NCBI GenBank assembly: GCA_002049495.1
Contig: LLYS01000002.1
Coordinates: forward strand, 124,001 to 188,000
Reading direction: 5' to 3'
Source: Epsilonproteobacteria bacterium tcs-49
GTDB lineage: Bacteria > Campylobacterota > Campylobacteria > Campylobacterales > Sulfurovaceae
Length of the DNA stretch: 64,000 nucleotides
The notes under the pieces were generated by a model that searched no databases, had not been told where the DNA came from, and saw nothing but the letters and a program-made list of their open reading frames with translations. Numbering within the stretch: position 1 is the stretch's first letter; every line of letters begins with the position of its first letter. Below, piece after piece: positions 34,456-43,680 of this stretch. The translations under genes and the position numbers were made by a program.

Positions 34456-35640
34456 GTGCGACCCTTCTTTTTAAGAAACCTCTCCATCCGCCGGGTGGGT
34501 CTGCTCAGCGTTTACCTTGTCAGCTTTTTGATCCTTCTGTTTGCGCTTTTGATTATCGATCAGGAGTACAGTAACTACAAAAAAGAGGTGGCCAAGATCC
34601 AGCATGATATCGACGTCAGCGATGAGCAGAAAAAGCGCATCCTGGAGCAGAAAAAGGAGGAGTTCAAGATCAAAAAGATGCGTTATGTCATCGGTATCGG
34701 CGGCTTGACGCTGTTTATGTTCATCACCATCTACGCCATTATCCGGACCATCGCGTACTTTTTGGAACATGAGTTCAATATCTTTATCAGGCAGTTTGGC
34801 GAAGCGGCGAAAAACCATAAGCATCTCGACGAGAGTGAGTTTGGATTTATCGAATCCAAATCGGTCGTCAAAAACGCCAACGCCATGGTCGCCGAGATCC
34901 AGGAGCGCGAGCTGGAACTTGCCGAACTCAACCGCGATCTGGAAAAACGCGTTTTGCAAAAGACGAAAAAGCTGCAGCACCTGGTCAAAGCGCAGGATGA
35001 GTTTATCAAAAAGTCGATCCACGAGATTAACACACCCTTAAGCATCATCTTGACCAATATCGATCTTTTAAAGATGCAAGACAGCGCAAACCAGCATCTG
35101 ACCAATATCGAATCGGCATCCAAGATCATCCACAACTTGTTTAACGATTTAAGTTACCTTGTTAAAAAAGACCGGGTAGAATACACCAAAGAAAGGATCA
35201 ACCTTTCAAAGTTTTTGCGGCAGCGACTGGAATTTTTCGCCGAATTGGCAAACGTCAACGCTTTGCATATCGTGACCAACATCGAAGAGAATATCGAAGT
35301 GGTTTTCAACGAAACGAAGCTGCAGCGTGTTATTGACAATAACTTATCCAATATAATAAAATACAGTTATAGCCATAGCGGCGTTTTTATCTCCCTGAAC
35401 GCCGAGGGGGAGGAGGCGCTGCTTTCATTTAAAAACAGTTCCGATACCATAGAGGATTGCGAAGAGATCTTTCGGGAGTACTACCGGGAGAACGACGTCA
35501 AGGGGGGATACGGGATCGGACTGAGCATCGTCAAAGAGATTTGCGATGAAAACGGAGTGGCGGTGACGCTGGACTCCAAAGATAATATCACCCTATTTAC
35601 ATATAGATTCAAGGTTGCCAATGAAGATACTACTACTTGA
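34456..35640 (+). CDS. Membrane sensor histidine kinase of the acetate locus
   Basis: 394 residues from GTG 34456. TM helices at ~12-35 and ~77-100 flank a short, very charged loop (36-76), so there is no sizeable periplasmic sensor domain. A cytoplasmic coiled linker (EIQERELELAELNRDLEKR) leads to HisKA with phospho-acceptor H189 (SIHEINTPLS) and a HATPase with N box (DNNLSNIIKYS) and G box (GYGIGLSIVKEI). It overlaps the regulator gene by 20 bases. Its catalytic half resembles the kinase at 40936-42096. Signal unknown; transport-coupled sensing through PsiE or ActP is a guess. Confidence 0.88.
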   Translation: MRPFFLRNLSIRRVGLLSVYLVSFLILLFALLIIDQEYSNYKKEVAKIQHDIDVSDEQKKRILEQKKEEFKIKKMRYVIGIGGLTLFMFITIYAIIRTIAYFLEHEFNIFIRQFGEAAKNHKHLDESEFGFIESKSVVKNANAMVAEIQERELELAELNRDLEKRVLQKTKKLQHLVKAQDEFIKKSIHEINTPLSIILTNIDLLKMQDSANQHLTNIESASKIIHNLFNDLSYLVKKDRVEYTKERINLSKFLRQRLEFFAELANVNALHIVTNIEENIEVVFNETKLQRVIDNNLSNIIKYSYSHSGVFISLNAEGEEALLSFKNSSDTIEDCEEIFREYYRENDVKGGYGIGLSIVKEICDENGVAVTLDSKDNITLFTYRFKVANEDTTT

Positions 35641-36289
35641 GGATGAAACCCTGCTCAACCGCTCCATTACGGAGTTTTTGCAGCAAAAGGGGTATCTGGT
35701 CGAAAGCTTTAGCGACGGCAGGGAAGCGCTGGACGCTATTTTGGAAAATGAGTATGACCTGCTTTTACTTGATATCAACGTACCCAATATCAACGGCTTT
35801 GAGCTGCTTGAAAAGCTCAACTCCATGAAACGCAGCGTTTCGGTGATCTATATCAGCGCATTGATCGACGTGGAGGATATTTTGCAAGGCTATGAGCTGG
35901 GCTGCAGCGAATACATCAAAAAGCCTTTTCATTTGGAGGAGCTGTGCATCAAGATCAACCAGCTGGTCAAAAAGGAGCGCAGTCTCAGTAACCATATGCT
36001 CTTTAGCAAAAACTACAGCTACTGTAAAGACGACAGGACGCTGTATTATAAAAACGAACCCCAGGAGTTGACGAAGAAGCAGCTTGATATCATCCACACC
36101 CTCGCACTCAATATCAATATGGTGGTGGATTTCGAGCGCTTTCGGCTGGACGTATGGGACGGGGGCAACATCGATACGCCCACGATCCGCGCCGAGATCA
36201 GCCGTTTGAAAAAATCCCTCCGTGAAGATTTTATCAAAAACATCCGCGGGCTGGGCTATAAGATAGAACGTTACTATCCTGGACGCTAA
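35621..36289 (+). CDS. OmpR/PhoB-type response regulator
   Basis: 222 residues from the ATG at 35621. Receiver domain with acidic E8/D9 (LLLEDET), phospho-acceptor D51 (LLLLDINVPNINGFE) and lysine in YIKKPF, then a winged-helix DNA-binding domain ending IRGLGYKIER. Paired with the overlapping kinase. The repeats just downstream (36303-36402) are candidate binding sites controlling the DUF485/actP transcript. Close in sequence to the regulator at 42086-42745. Confidence 0.9.
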   Translation: MKILLLEDETLLNRSITEFLQQKGYLVESFSDGREALDAILENEYDLLLLDINVPNINGFELLEKLNSMKRSVSVIYISALIDVEDILQGYELGCSEYIKKPFHLEELCIKINQLVKKERSLSNHMLFSKNYSYCKDDRTLYYKNEPQELTKKQLDIIHTLALNINMVVDFERFRLDVWDGGNIDTPTIRAEISRLKKSLREDFIKNIRGLGYKIERYYPGR

Positions 36290-36302
36290 AAAAATCTCCT
36301 GC

Positions 36303-36340
36303 AACGAAAAGTTACACCGAATATGTAACTTTTCGTTACA
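36303..36340 (+). promoter_or_regulatory. 14-bp perfect inverted repeat and overlapping GTTACA/TGTAAC sites
   Basis: AACGAAAAGTTACA (36303-36316) and its exact complement (36324-36337) are separated by seven bases, and the second arm is also half of a TGTAAC-N5-GTTACA palindrome (36324-36340). As RNA it makes a stable stem following the regulator stop but without a long T tract; as DNA it offers three copies of a GTTACA half-site. A further TGTAAC is at 36364-36369. Terminator and operator roles are both possible. Confidence 0.6.
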
Positions 36341-36383
36341 ACAGCAAAATAAATTTTACAAAATGTAACAAAAATTTACCAAT

Positions 36384-36402
36384 GCTACTTTCAAGCTACT
36401 TT
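36384..36402 (+). promoter_or_regulatory. 11-bp-phased direct repeat, candidate response-regulator site
   Basis: GCTACTTT occurs twice (36384-36391, 36395-36402), 11 bases apart start to start, i.e. one helical turn. OmpR/PhoB-family regulators bind such direct repeats. They end seven bases before a TAGAAT (36410-36415) that could be a -10, so they overlap the -35 position, which fits an activated promoter for DUF485/actP. Confidence 0.5.
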
Positions 36403-36445
36403 AAAAATTTAGAATTTTCCTAGATCATCAAAAAAAGGAGATTCT

Positions 36446-36763
36446 ATGGATTTGGATACGGTTCAAAAGATCAAAAACAATCCAAAGTACCAGCAGCTTG
36501 TTTCCACACGAAGCAAATTTGCCTGGAAGCTTGCTATCGTCATGCTCGTGATTTACTACGCGTTTATCATGACGATCGCTTTTAACCCCTCTGCTCTGGG
36601 TGCGAGTATGAGCGGCGGCGTTACGACCGTGGGGATCCCTGTGGGCGTTGCGATCATTTTGATCGCTTTTGCCTTGACGGGTATCTATACAAAGCGCGCA
36701 AACACCGAGTTTGACGGCTTGACGAAAGAGATCAAAGAGGAATTGAAAAAGGAGCAGGAATAA
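36446..36763 (+). CDS. DUF485 small membrane protein (YjcH-like)
   Basis: 105 residues, two membrane helices, with the family block [20 protein letters not shown]. In many bacteria this gene directly precedes the acetate permease ActP (yjcH-actP) and is thought to be an accessory of symporter function. AAAAGGAG upstream of ATG; the stop overlaps actP by one base (TAATG). Confidence 0.9.
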   Translation: MDLDTVQKIKNNPKYQQLVSTRSKFAWKLAIVMLVIYYAFIMTIAFNPSALGASMSGGVTTVGIPVGVAIILIAFALTGIYTKRANTEFDGLTKEIKEELKKEQE

Positions 36764-38415
36764 TGGGTAAGATTTTAGCATTACTAACTCTTGGTGCCAC
36801 TGCTCTTTTAGCAGCTGGCGGTGACGCGGGCGTTTCGGGACAAAGAGATTTGAATATCTCTGCAGTTGTTATGTTCTTTATCTTCGTAGGTGCTACTTTA
36901 GGTATCACTTACTGGGCTTCCAAAAGAACAAAGACGGCAAAAGACTTCTATACCGCAGGCGGCGGCATCACCGGTTTTCAAAACGGTTTGGCGATCGCGG
37001 GGGACTATATGTCCGCGGCATCGTTTCTGGGTATTTCCGGTCTTGTATACCTCAAAGGGTATGACGGACTTATCTACTCTATCGGTTTCTTGGTCGGTTG
37101 GCCGGTGATCCTTTTCCTGATCTCCGAGCAGTTGAGAAATCTCGGTAAGTACACCTTCGCGGACGTTGCATCGTACAGATTGCGCCAGCGACCCATCAGA
37201 ACTTTGGCGGCCCTTGGTTCCATCGCGGTTGTTACGCTTTATCTGATCGCGCAGATGGTTGGTTCGGGGAAATTGATCCAGGTTCTTTTCGGGCTTCCCT
37301 ATGAGTTTGCCGTTATCCTCGTGGGCGTATTGATGATCGCTTACGTTGCGGTCGGCGGTATGCTTGCGACCACATGGGTTCAGGTGATCAAAGCGGTGCT
37401 TCTGCTTTCAGGTGCGACCTTTATGGCGATTGCGGTATTGATGTATTTTGATTTCAGTCCCGAAGCGCTCTTTTCCAAAGCGGTTGACGTTCACGACAGC
37501 GGACTCGATATCATGACTCCCGGCGGTTTGGTCAGTGACCCTGTCTCGGCGATCTCTCTTGGTATCGCGCTGATGTTCGGTACGGCGGGTCTGCCCCACA
37601 TCTTGATGCGGTTCTTTACCGTTGCGGATGCGAAAGAGGCGAGAAAATCCGTATTCTTCGCGACAGGCTTTATCGGATATTTCTATATCCTTACCTTTAT
37701 CATCGGTTTCGGTGCGATCGTTCTCGTATCCACGAATCCGGAGTATATCGATGCGGCCAAAGGTGTATTGATCGGTGGTAACAATATGGCGGCGATCCAC
37801 TTGTCTCACGCAGTCGGCGGCGATCTGTTCCTCGGCTTTATCAGTGCGGTTGCATTCGCGACGATCCTTGCGGTTGTATCGGGTCTGACGCTTGCCGGTG
37901 CCAGTGCGATCTCCCACGACCTCTACGCAAACGTATTTGCCGCGGGTAAAGTGGATGAGAAAACGGAGATGAAAGTTTCCAAATACGCGACCATCGCTAT
38001 CGGTATCGTTGCGATCATCCTCGGTATCGCCTTTGAGAAACAAAACATCGCGTTCATGGTCGGGTTGGCGTTTGCTATCGCGGCATCTGCGAACTTCCCG
38101 ATTCTGTTCCTTTCCATCTACTGGAAGAAGTTGACTACAAGAGGTGCGGTTATCGGCGGTACGCTCGGGCTTGCGACGGCGGTTATCCTTGTGATCGCAG
38201 GGCCTATCGTATGGCAGCAGATTCTGGGTAACGAAGAAGCGCTCTTCCCATATAAATACCCGGCACTCTTTAGTGTAACGGTAGCGTTTATCGGTATCTG
38301 GTTCTTCTCTATCACGGACAACAGTGCCGACGCGAAAGCGGAGAGAGAGAAGTTTGAAGCGCAAGATATCAGATGCCAAACCGGTATCGGCGCAGAGGGG
38401 GCGGTAGATCACTAG
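36763..38415 (+). CDS. actP: ActP-like acetate/solute sodium symporter
   Basis: 550 residues, matching Escherichia coli ActP (549). It has a signal-like first helix ([17 protein letters not shown]) and about thirteen further helices of the sodium:solute symporter (SSS) family; [30 protein letters not shown] and [16 protein letters not shown] are typical of the acetate/glycolate group. It probably imports acetate or a similar short-chain carboxylate with Na+. Substrate is inferred from family and from the conserved neighbourhood (DUF485, CBS/DUF294, exonuclease). Confidence 0.88.
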   Translation: MGKILALLTLGATALLAAGGDAGVSGQRDLNISAVVMFFIFVGATLGITYWASKRTKTAKDFYTAGGGITGFQNGLAIAGDYMSAASFLGISGLVYLKGYDGLIYSIGFLVGWPVILFLISEQLRNLGKYTFADVASYRLRQRPIRTLAALGSIAVVTLYLIAQMVGSGKLIQVLFGLPYEFAVILVGVLMIAYVAVGGMLATTWVQVIKAVLLLSGATFMAIAVLMYFDFSPEALFSKAVDVHDSGLDIMTPGGLVSDPVSAISLGIALMFGTAGLPHILMRFFTVADAKEARKSVFFATGFIGYFYILTFIIGFGAIVLVSTNPEYIDAAKGVLIGGNNMAAIHLSHAVGGDLFLGFISAVAFATILAVVSGLTLAGASAISHDLYANVFAAGKVDEKTEMKVSKYATIAIGIVAIILGIAFEKQNIAFMVGLAFAIAASANFPILFLSIYWKKLTTRGAVIGGTLGLATAVILVIAGPIVWQQILGNEEALFPYKYPALFSVTVAFIGIWFFSITDNSADAKAEREKFEAQDIRCQTGIGAEGAVDH

Positions 38416-38431
38416 AATCTACACCCTTTTC

Positions 38432-38459
38432 GGGGTTGCGAATCGCGGTTTGCAACCCC
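38432..38459 (+). terminator. Hairpin after actP
   Basis: GGGGTTGC (38432-38439) pairs with GCAACCCC (38452-38459), and inner bases can extend the stem. TTGTCTTT follows. It lies between actP and the CBS/DUF294 gene, so it may reduce downstream expression relative to actP. Confidence 0.6.
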
Positions 38460-38484
38460 TTGTCTTTATAGATGAGGACGAAAT

Positions 38485-40320
38485 TTGAGTTTGCTAGAAC
38501 AACACAGCTTTATCAAGGGGATCATCCCCTTTGACAGCTTGAAAAAAAGCGTGATCGAAAGAATCGCACAAGCTTTGGATATCGAGTATTTCAAAAAAGA
38601 TGAACTGCTCATTGAACGTGATAAAGAGGCGCAGTATCTGTACTTTATCATCAAAGGCGCCGTCTTGGAGAAAAACGGCGATGAAGTGGTTTCACTCTAT
38701 GCGGACAATGAATTTTTTGATCCCATAACCCTGGTTGAAAAAAGAGCCAAGCACGATTTTATATGTTCCAACGAAACGATATGCTACCTCCTTCCTAAAG
38801 ATATTTTTTTACAAGTAATGTATGAAAATCGTGAATTGGAAAGCTACTTTTTTCAATCCATCGCGCAGAAACTGGGCGCAAATATTAACAGAAACTCAAA
38901 CAGCGAACTGGTCAACTTCATGGTAGCGCGCGTCAAAGACGCCTACCTGGAAGAGGCCGCCATCGTTCATGAACAAAAGAGTATTTACGAGTGCGTCGCT
39001 ATGATGAAAGAGCAAAAGCTGGGCGCACTGCTGGTACGCTGTGAAGATGACGAGTATGCGATAGTCACCGATACGGACTTTCGCGAAAAAGTGATTTTGC
39101 AGCGGCTGGATTTTGACACCGCAATAGGGCAGATCGCGACACGCGGATTGCGGTACGTCAATGAAAACGAGTTTCTGTTTAATGCCCAGCTGCAGATGAC
39201 AAAGTATGGGATCAAAAGATTGATTGTCAAAGACAAAAGCGGCGAGATCAAAGGCATCCTCAGCCAGATTTCGCTGGTGAGTTTCTTTGCTTCGCACACC
39301 TACGCCCTTTCCAACGAGATCGAGCGGGCACGCACCATCGCCGAGTTGCAAAAACCGGGCAAAAATTTTGTGCGCATCGTCAAAGCGCTTTACGCCAAAG
39401 GCGTGAAGGTACGTTATATCTCCAAACTCCTGAGCGAGTTGAACAAGAAGCTGTTTCAAAAGGTGTTTGATCTGATCGCTCCCAAAGGGTTGGGAGAGAG
39501 CTCCTGTCTGGTCGTGATGGGCAGTGAAGGCCGCGGGGAGCAGATCATGCGTACCGATCAGGACAATGCGCTTATCATCGCCGACGATTGCCCGGTAGAG
39601 ATGAGATTGATCGAAGCGTTTACCCAGCGTTTTACCAGGATATTGCTGGATTTCGGCTATCCCGAGTGTCCGGGTAATATCATGCTCAGCAATCCCTACT
39701 GGCGCAAAAACGTCAAAACCTACAAGCATGAATTGCAGGAGTATATGGACAGGGGAGATGAGCAAAGCATGATGTATCTGGCGATCTTTTTTGACGCTAC
39801 GGCGGTGGCGGGCAAAGAGGAGCTGCTCATTGAACTCAAGCGCCACACCTTCAAAACGGCGAAAACCTTTCCCCAGTTTTACTCCCGCTTTGCAAAAGTA
39901 GCGCTGAGCTTTGAAACCCCGCTGGGCTTTTTTAACGATTTTATCGTCGATAAAAACGAACACAAAAACGAGCTTGATATCAAAAAGGGCGGAATCTTCC
40001 CCATCGTCCACGGCATCCGCAGTCTCAGCCTGGAATACGGCATCAGTCCCACCAACAGCGTCGACCGTATCAAGGAGTTGAACAATAAAACGATCATCGA
40101 CAAGGAGATGGCGGGGGAGTTGATCGAAGCATTCAACTTCTTTTTGACCATGCGCTTAAAAAGCCGTCTGGAGAAGATGGAGCAGGGGATCGATACGGAC
40201 AACTACATCAACCCGGGCAACCTGAGCAAACTGGAAAAGGATATGCTCAAAGACTCCTTTAAAGTGGTCAACGGGTTTAAAAAGTTCCTGAACTACCACT
40301 ACAAGCTCAACTATGTTTGA
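38485..40320 (+). CDS. cNMP-binding/CBS/DUF294 putative nucleotidyltransferase
   Basis: 611 residues beginning at TTG 38485 with GAGGA upstream. Domains: a cyclic-nucleotide-binding-like barrel (~20-130, LYFIIKGAVLEKNGDEVVSLYADNEFF split by the turn), two CBS motifs (~150-270), a DUF294 nucleotidyltransferase-like domain with GSEGRGEQ (~345) and a paired DxD-like TDQDNALI, and the DUF294 carboxy-terminal helical domain. The GS-x-GR-x-E-Q motif matches GlnD/protein-PII uridylyltransferase-like enzymes. In other bacteria this protein is a constant neighbour of ActP. Its target is unknown. The stop overlaps the exonuclease gene. Confidence 0.83.
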   Translation: MSLLEQHSFIKGIIPFDSLKKSVIERIAQALDIEYFKKDELLIERDKEAQYLYFIIKGAVLEKNGDEVVSLYADNEFFDPITLVEKRAKHDFICSNETICYLLPKDIFLQVMYENRELESYFFQSIAQKLGANINRNSNSELVNFMVARVKDAYLEEAAIVHEQKSIYECVAMMKEQKLGALLVRCEDDEYAIVTDTDFREKVILQRLDFDTAIGQIATRGLRYVNENEFLFNAQLQMTKYGIKRLIVKDKSGEIKGILSQISLVSFFASHTYALSNEIERARTIAELQKPGKNFVRIVKALYAKGVKVRYISKLLSELNKKLFQKVFDLIAPKGLGESSCLVVMGSEGRGEQIMRTDQDNALIIADDCPVEMRLIEAFTQRFTRILLDFGYPECPGNIMLSNPYWRKNVKTYKHELQEYMDRGDEQSMMYLAIFFDATAVAGKEELLIELKRHTFKTAKTFPQFYSRFAKVALSFETPLGFFNDFIVDKNEHKNELDIKKGGIFPIVHGIRSLSLEYGISPTNSVDRIKELNNKTIIDKEMAGELIEAFNFFLTMRLKSRLEKMEQGIDTDNYINPGNLSKLEKDMLKDSFKVVNGFKKFLNYHYKLNYV

Positions 40321-40915
40321 AGCCCTCAAGCGATACCGCAATAGAAAAAAGCTCACCGACGAGCGTTACAGCTATCTGTTTGAGCCCTACGAGGGGGATG
40401 AGTATGTCTGTTTTGATTGTGAAACCACGGGGTTGAACCCCAAAGTCGACGATATCATCTCCATAGGGGCGGTCAGGATCAAAGGTAACCGCATCCTCTC
40501 CAGCCAAAAGTTTGAACGCTTTATCAAACCCCGCACCCGCCTGCAGGCCGAGAGTATCAAGATCCACCACATCCGCGAGTGCGACCTGGAGGATGCCAAG
40601 GAGATGGATACGGTGCTCGAGGAGTTTCTGGAATTCATCGGCAACCGTCCGCTGGTGGGGTATTATCTGGAGTTTGACGTGGCGATGATCAACAAGTACT
40701 TGCGCTACAAACTGGGCATCACCCTGCCCAACCGGCAGATCGAGGTCTCGGCGATCTACCACGACCAAAAGATCGGTCTGATCCCCCAAAGCAACGTGGA
40801 TCTGCGCTTTGATTCGATCATGAAAGATCTGCGGCTGCCCATCATGGGCAAACACGACGCCATCAACGACGCCTTGATGACGGCGATGATCTTTTTGAAG
40901 CTGAAAAACAGATAG
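40313..40915 (+). CDS. DnaQ-type 3'-5' exonuclease
   Basis: 200 residues with the DEDDh exonuclease set: FDCETTGLNP (Exo I Asp and Glu), LVGYYLEFDVAMINKY (Exo II Asp) and GKHDAINDALMTA (Exo III His and Asp). It resembles the epsilon proofreading subunit but lacks polymerase-binding features I can identify. Overlaps the DUF294 gene by eight bases; the pairing of such an exonuclease with DUF294/CBS and ActP occurs in other proteobacteria, reason unknown. Confidence 0.85.
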   Translation: MFEALKRYRNRKKLTDERYSYLFEPYEGDEYVCFDCETTGLNPKVDDIISIGAVRIKGNRILSSQKFERFIKPRTRLQAESIKIHHIRECDLEDAKEMDTVLEEFLEFIGNRPLVGYYLEFDVAMINKYLRYKLGITLPNRQIEVSAIYHDQKIGLIPQSNVDLRFDSIMKDLRLPIMGKHDAINDALMTAMIFLKLKNR

Positions 40916-40935
40916 GGCCAAAAGCTGTAAAGAAG

Positions 40936-42096
40936 TTACTGTGGCACCGCATTATCTTTAAAAGTGTATGTAAAAGTACTGCCGCGCCCTACCCGTGAAG
41001 TTACGTTAAAAGCAACGCTGTTTTTCACGCAGATATTTTTTACTATATTCAGACCGATTCCAAAGCCTCCACTCACCTTATCACCTCTGTAGTATCTGTT
41101 AAATATCCTGCTGGTATCTTTGATGCCGATGCCGTTATCTTCAAAGCGTAAAAGAATCAAATCTTTTTTTTGCAGGGAGATTTTGATAAAAGAGCCCTCT
41201 TTGGAATATTTTATCGCGTTGGATATATTGTTATCGATCACTCTGTACAGTTCTATCTCATTAAACTGAAGTAAGATTCCATCTTCGATATGCGTTATAA
41301 GTTGTATATTTTTTGCCGTTACCAGGTCGTTGAAAAACTCAACCCTTTGTTCCAAAAGGTGAGAAAAGTTGATGGTTTTTTTTTCATCTTTTAAAAGGTG
41401 GCTTTGTATGTAATACTCCAAATCCTCATACACAACGGTCATATTCTTTAAAGCCGACGTAATACGAAGCAGGTGTGTATTGTTTTTGAGTCTCATCCGT
41501 AGCATATCCAGGTTGATTCTGGCTACCCCGATAGGGGTTTTTAACTCATGCATGGCATCTTTCAGGAAGTCGTCGAGGTATCTGTTTAACTGTTTATAGG
41601 GTTCGATGCTCTGTTTTATCGTAAAAAAGGAGGAGAGAAAGATCAAGCAGGTGATGGTCAAAAGCAAAATGATCGCATTGTAGATCACTTGGGAATTGTC
41701 AATATCTTTACATACGACGATATATTTAGCACCGAAAATATTGTCCGGCAGATACTCCTTATAGCATATCCGCTGCTTTTGTTTGAGAAACTGCGTATTA
41801 AAGTTAATCTGGGTATCGTCTTGCAAAAGTGAGAAGATCGCTTTGTCATCTTCTCCGTAGATTCCCGACGTGAAAATGTTGGAGCGCGGGTAGTAGAAGA
41901 AATCGCTATTTTCTTGCTCAAAGGCTTTGATTTTAAATATTACCGAGGAGGAGTAGTTTTTAAGAAGCATCTTGTTTTTCATTTTTTGGTTCTCAAAGGA
42001 GGCATCAAGGTAAAAGGATATAGGTATAAAGGCGATTGCTAACGTGAGCAAAACCTGAATGATAATGAACTTTATCTCATTTGGCTTACTTATCAA
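40936..42096 (-). CDS. Membrane sensor histidine kinase of the TsdA locus
   Basis: 386 residues. TM helices at ~8-30 and ~139-160 bound a ~108-residue periplasmic domain with two cysteines (C111, C129) that could respond to redox or thiols. HisKA phospho-acceptor is H183 (DAMHELKTPIG), followed by N box (DNNISNAIKYS), DNGIGI and GFGIGLNIVKN. It overlaps its regulator by 11 bases. The region is noticeably AT-richer than most of the window, hinting at different ancestry. It belongs to the same kinase subfamily as that at 34456-35640. Confidence 0.88.
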   Translation of the reverse strand: MISKPNEIKFIIIQVLLTLAIAFIPISFYLDASFENQKMKNKMLLKNYSSSVIFKIKAFEQENSDFFYYPRSNIFTSGIYGEDDKAIFSLLQDDTQINFNTQFLKQKQRICYKEYLPDNIFGAKYIVVCKDIDNSQVIYNAIILLLTITCLIFLSSFFTIKQSIEPYKQLNRYLDDFLKDAMHELKTPIGVARINLDMLRMRLKNNTHLLRITSALKNMTVVYEDLEYYIQSHLLKDEKKTINFSHLLEQRVEFFNDLVTAKNIQLITHIEDGILLQFNEIELYRVIDNNISNAIKYSKEGSFIKISLQKKDLILLRFEDNGIGIKDTSRIFNRYYRGDKVSGGFGIGLNIVKNICVKNSVAFNVTSRVGRGSTFTYTFKDNAVPQ

Positions 42097-42745
42097 TTTT
42101 ATATCCTACAAACCGCTTGGTTGTGATAAAGGTTTTATCGGTTTTATCCCGTATTCTTTTTATGCACATTCTAATATCTGCGTAGGAGATATCTCTGTTG
42201 CCCCAAATATTTTCATGCAGGTTTTCAATGGAGATATAGATTCCCCTGTTTTGAATGAGAAAAGATATCACTTCCCGCTCCTTCTGGGTCAACTCAACAA
42301 CGTTTTTATCTTTATAAAGGGTGTTTTTCTGTATGTCAAAACTATAGGTGCTGTTGAGCATTATCAAGTTTTCGTCGGAGTGGAAACATATGCTTTTTAT
42401 AAGCTGTTTTATTCTGTATTTCAATTCCAGCAGTTCAAAAGGCTTTTTGAGATAATCGTTGCATCTGAGTTCATACCCTTTACTTAAACTTGAAATATCC
42501 GTCAGTGACGTAAGTATGATTACGGGTGTTTGAATGTGGCTTTGCCGAAGGCTTGCGACTAGTTCAAACCCATCCATCCCGGGAACTCGGATATCTAAGA
42601 GTAAAAGATCATAATGGTTTTCATATATGGCATTCAGGGCTCTGTCCCCATCTTCAAAATCATCTATGACAAACCCGTTGTCAAGCAGATACTCTTTTAT
42701 GGATACCCTGTAGAGGTAATCATCTTCAAGCAGCAGTATTTTCAT
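42086..42745 (-). CDS. OmpR/PhoB-type response regulator of the TsdA locus
   Basis: 219 residues. Receiver with LLLEDDY, phospho-acceptor D51 (LLLLDIRVPGMDGFE) and YLKKPF; winged-helix domain with TQKEREVISFLIQNRG and ending TKRFVGYKI. Start overlaps the Cache-like gene stop by one base and its end overlaps the kinase. Likely controls tsdA and/or its own operon; the palindromic sequences upstream of tsdA (44670-44718) are candidate targets. Confidence 0.9.
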   Translation of the reverse strand: MKILLLEDDYLYRVSIKEYLLDNGFVIDDFEDGDRALNAIYENHYDLLLLDIRVPGMDGFELVASLRQSHIQTPVIILTSLTDISSLSKGYELRCNDYLKKPFELLELKYRIKQLIKSICFHSDENLIMLNSTYSFDIQKNTLYKDKNVVELTQKEREVISFLIQNRGIYISIENLHENIWGNRDISYADIRMCIKRIRDKTDKTFITTKRFVGYKIDK

Positions 42746-43674
42746 TACTTTATCACTACCTCCCTTTTTTCCACCGGGGCTCGGAAGTACCGGTGGGAAT
42801 TGACCATATCTCCGCTGTATTCATACTTTGGCAGATAATTAAAATCTTCGTACACCTTTTCAAAACCCGCGGCGAGATAACCGACGCTCATTCCTTTTCT
42901 AGTGCCGATGGGTATTAGGGTTATGATTCTGTCCCCTATCTCATGGTACAGCTTTTTCTTTTCAAGGATTGTTTTATTATGTTTTAAAAGGTCAAAAAGC
43001 TTTTTATTATAGTTTTTATCGATGACGACAAAGTCATAAAGTCTTTGGTTGTTTTGATGGTATTTGGCAATTTTTAAAAACTTGCTGTCAAGCAGGGGTA
43101 GTACTTCGATCCCCGCTATATGCAATCTTCTTCTTAATGGGGTGTAATCTGTAATCACTTCAAGTGATCCTATGTAGTTGCCTTTATCGTAGATGGGTGC
43201 GATCGCTTTTATGTTGAACCGTTTGCCCAGTTCATTGGAAACATGAGGCTGTTTGGTTGTTTTGACTTTTACCAAACCGTGTCTAAAGTCTTGCAGACTC
43301 AACCCCGTATCTTTATCTTCCCACGTTCTGACAAAGACTTTTAAATCTTTCGTATGAACCTGTATCTGGATTTTTTGTTCCTTTGTATTGTTTGATATGA
43401 GCTGTATTAGGGAGTTGAGTTCCTGTTTAAGCTTTTGTCTTTGATCGCTTTTAAAATAATCAATGATATGTTGGTTTTTGGCAAAAAGTATCGCGAGCGA
43501 GAGGGCGTGTTTTTTCTGATAGGAAAGTTCACTGTTGATAAACTCTACTCTTTTTGATACCAGCATATCCAATCTATTTTGATTTAAGATATCGTTGTAT
43601 TTTTTTAAAAAAAACAGCAGTGTCATGATGAAGACGGTAAAGAGGAGTATAAAGCTTTTATATGTTTTTGCCAT
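42745..43674 (-). CDS. Membrane-anchored Cache-like sensor protein without output domain
   Basis: 309 residues with one amino-terminal membrane helix (SFILLFTVFIMTLLFFL, residues ~7-23) and the rest apparently periplasmic. A long helix (~30-65) is followed by mixed alpha/beta sequence with VSNELGKRFNIKAIAPIYDKGNYIGSLEV split across strands, typical of double-Cache/sCache ligand sensors (the final strand pair GxYIGSLEV). No HAMP, kinase, GGDEF or methyl-accepting domain follows. It is coupled to the regulator (one-base overlap), so it may present ligand to the kinase. Function is inference. AT-rich like its partners. Confidence 0.7.
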   Translation of the reverse strand: MAKTYKSFILLFTVFIMTLLFFLKKYNDILNQNRLDMLVSKRVEFINSELSYQKKHALSLAILFAKNQHIIDYFKSDQRQKLKQELNSLIQLISNNTKEQKIQIQVHTKDLKVFVRTWEDKDTGLSLQDFRHGLVKVKTTKQPHVSNELGKRFNIKAIAPIYDKGNYIGSLEVITDYTPLRRRLHIAGIEVLPLLDSKFLKIAKYHQNNQRLYDFVVIDKNYNKKLFDLLKHNKTILEKKKLYHEIGDRIITLIPIGTRKGMSVGYLAAGFEKVYEDFNYLPKYEYSGDMVNSHRYFRAPVEKREVVIK

Positions 43675-43680
43675 CTTCGT

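Noticed and set aside
36303-36337. Pure transcription terminator after the response regulator
   Set aside because: The stem is perfect, but no T tract longer than two follows, and the half-sites are repeated nearby, so I list it as a dual-possibility regulatory element instead.
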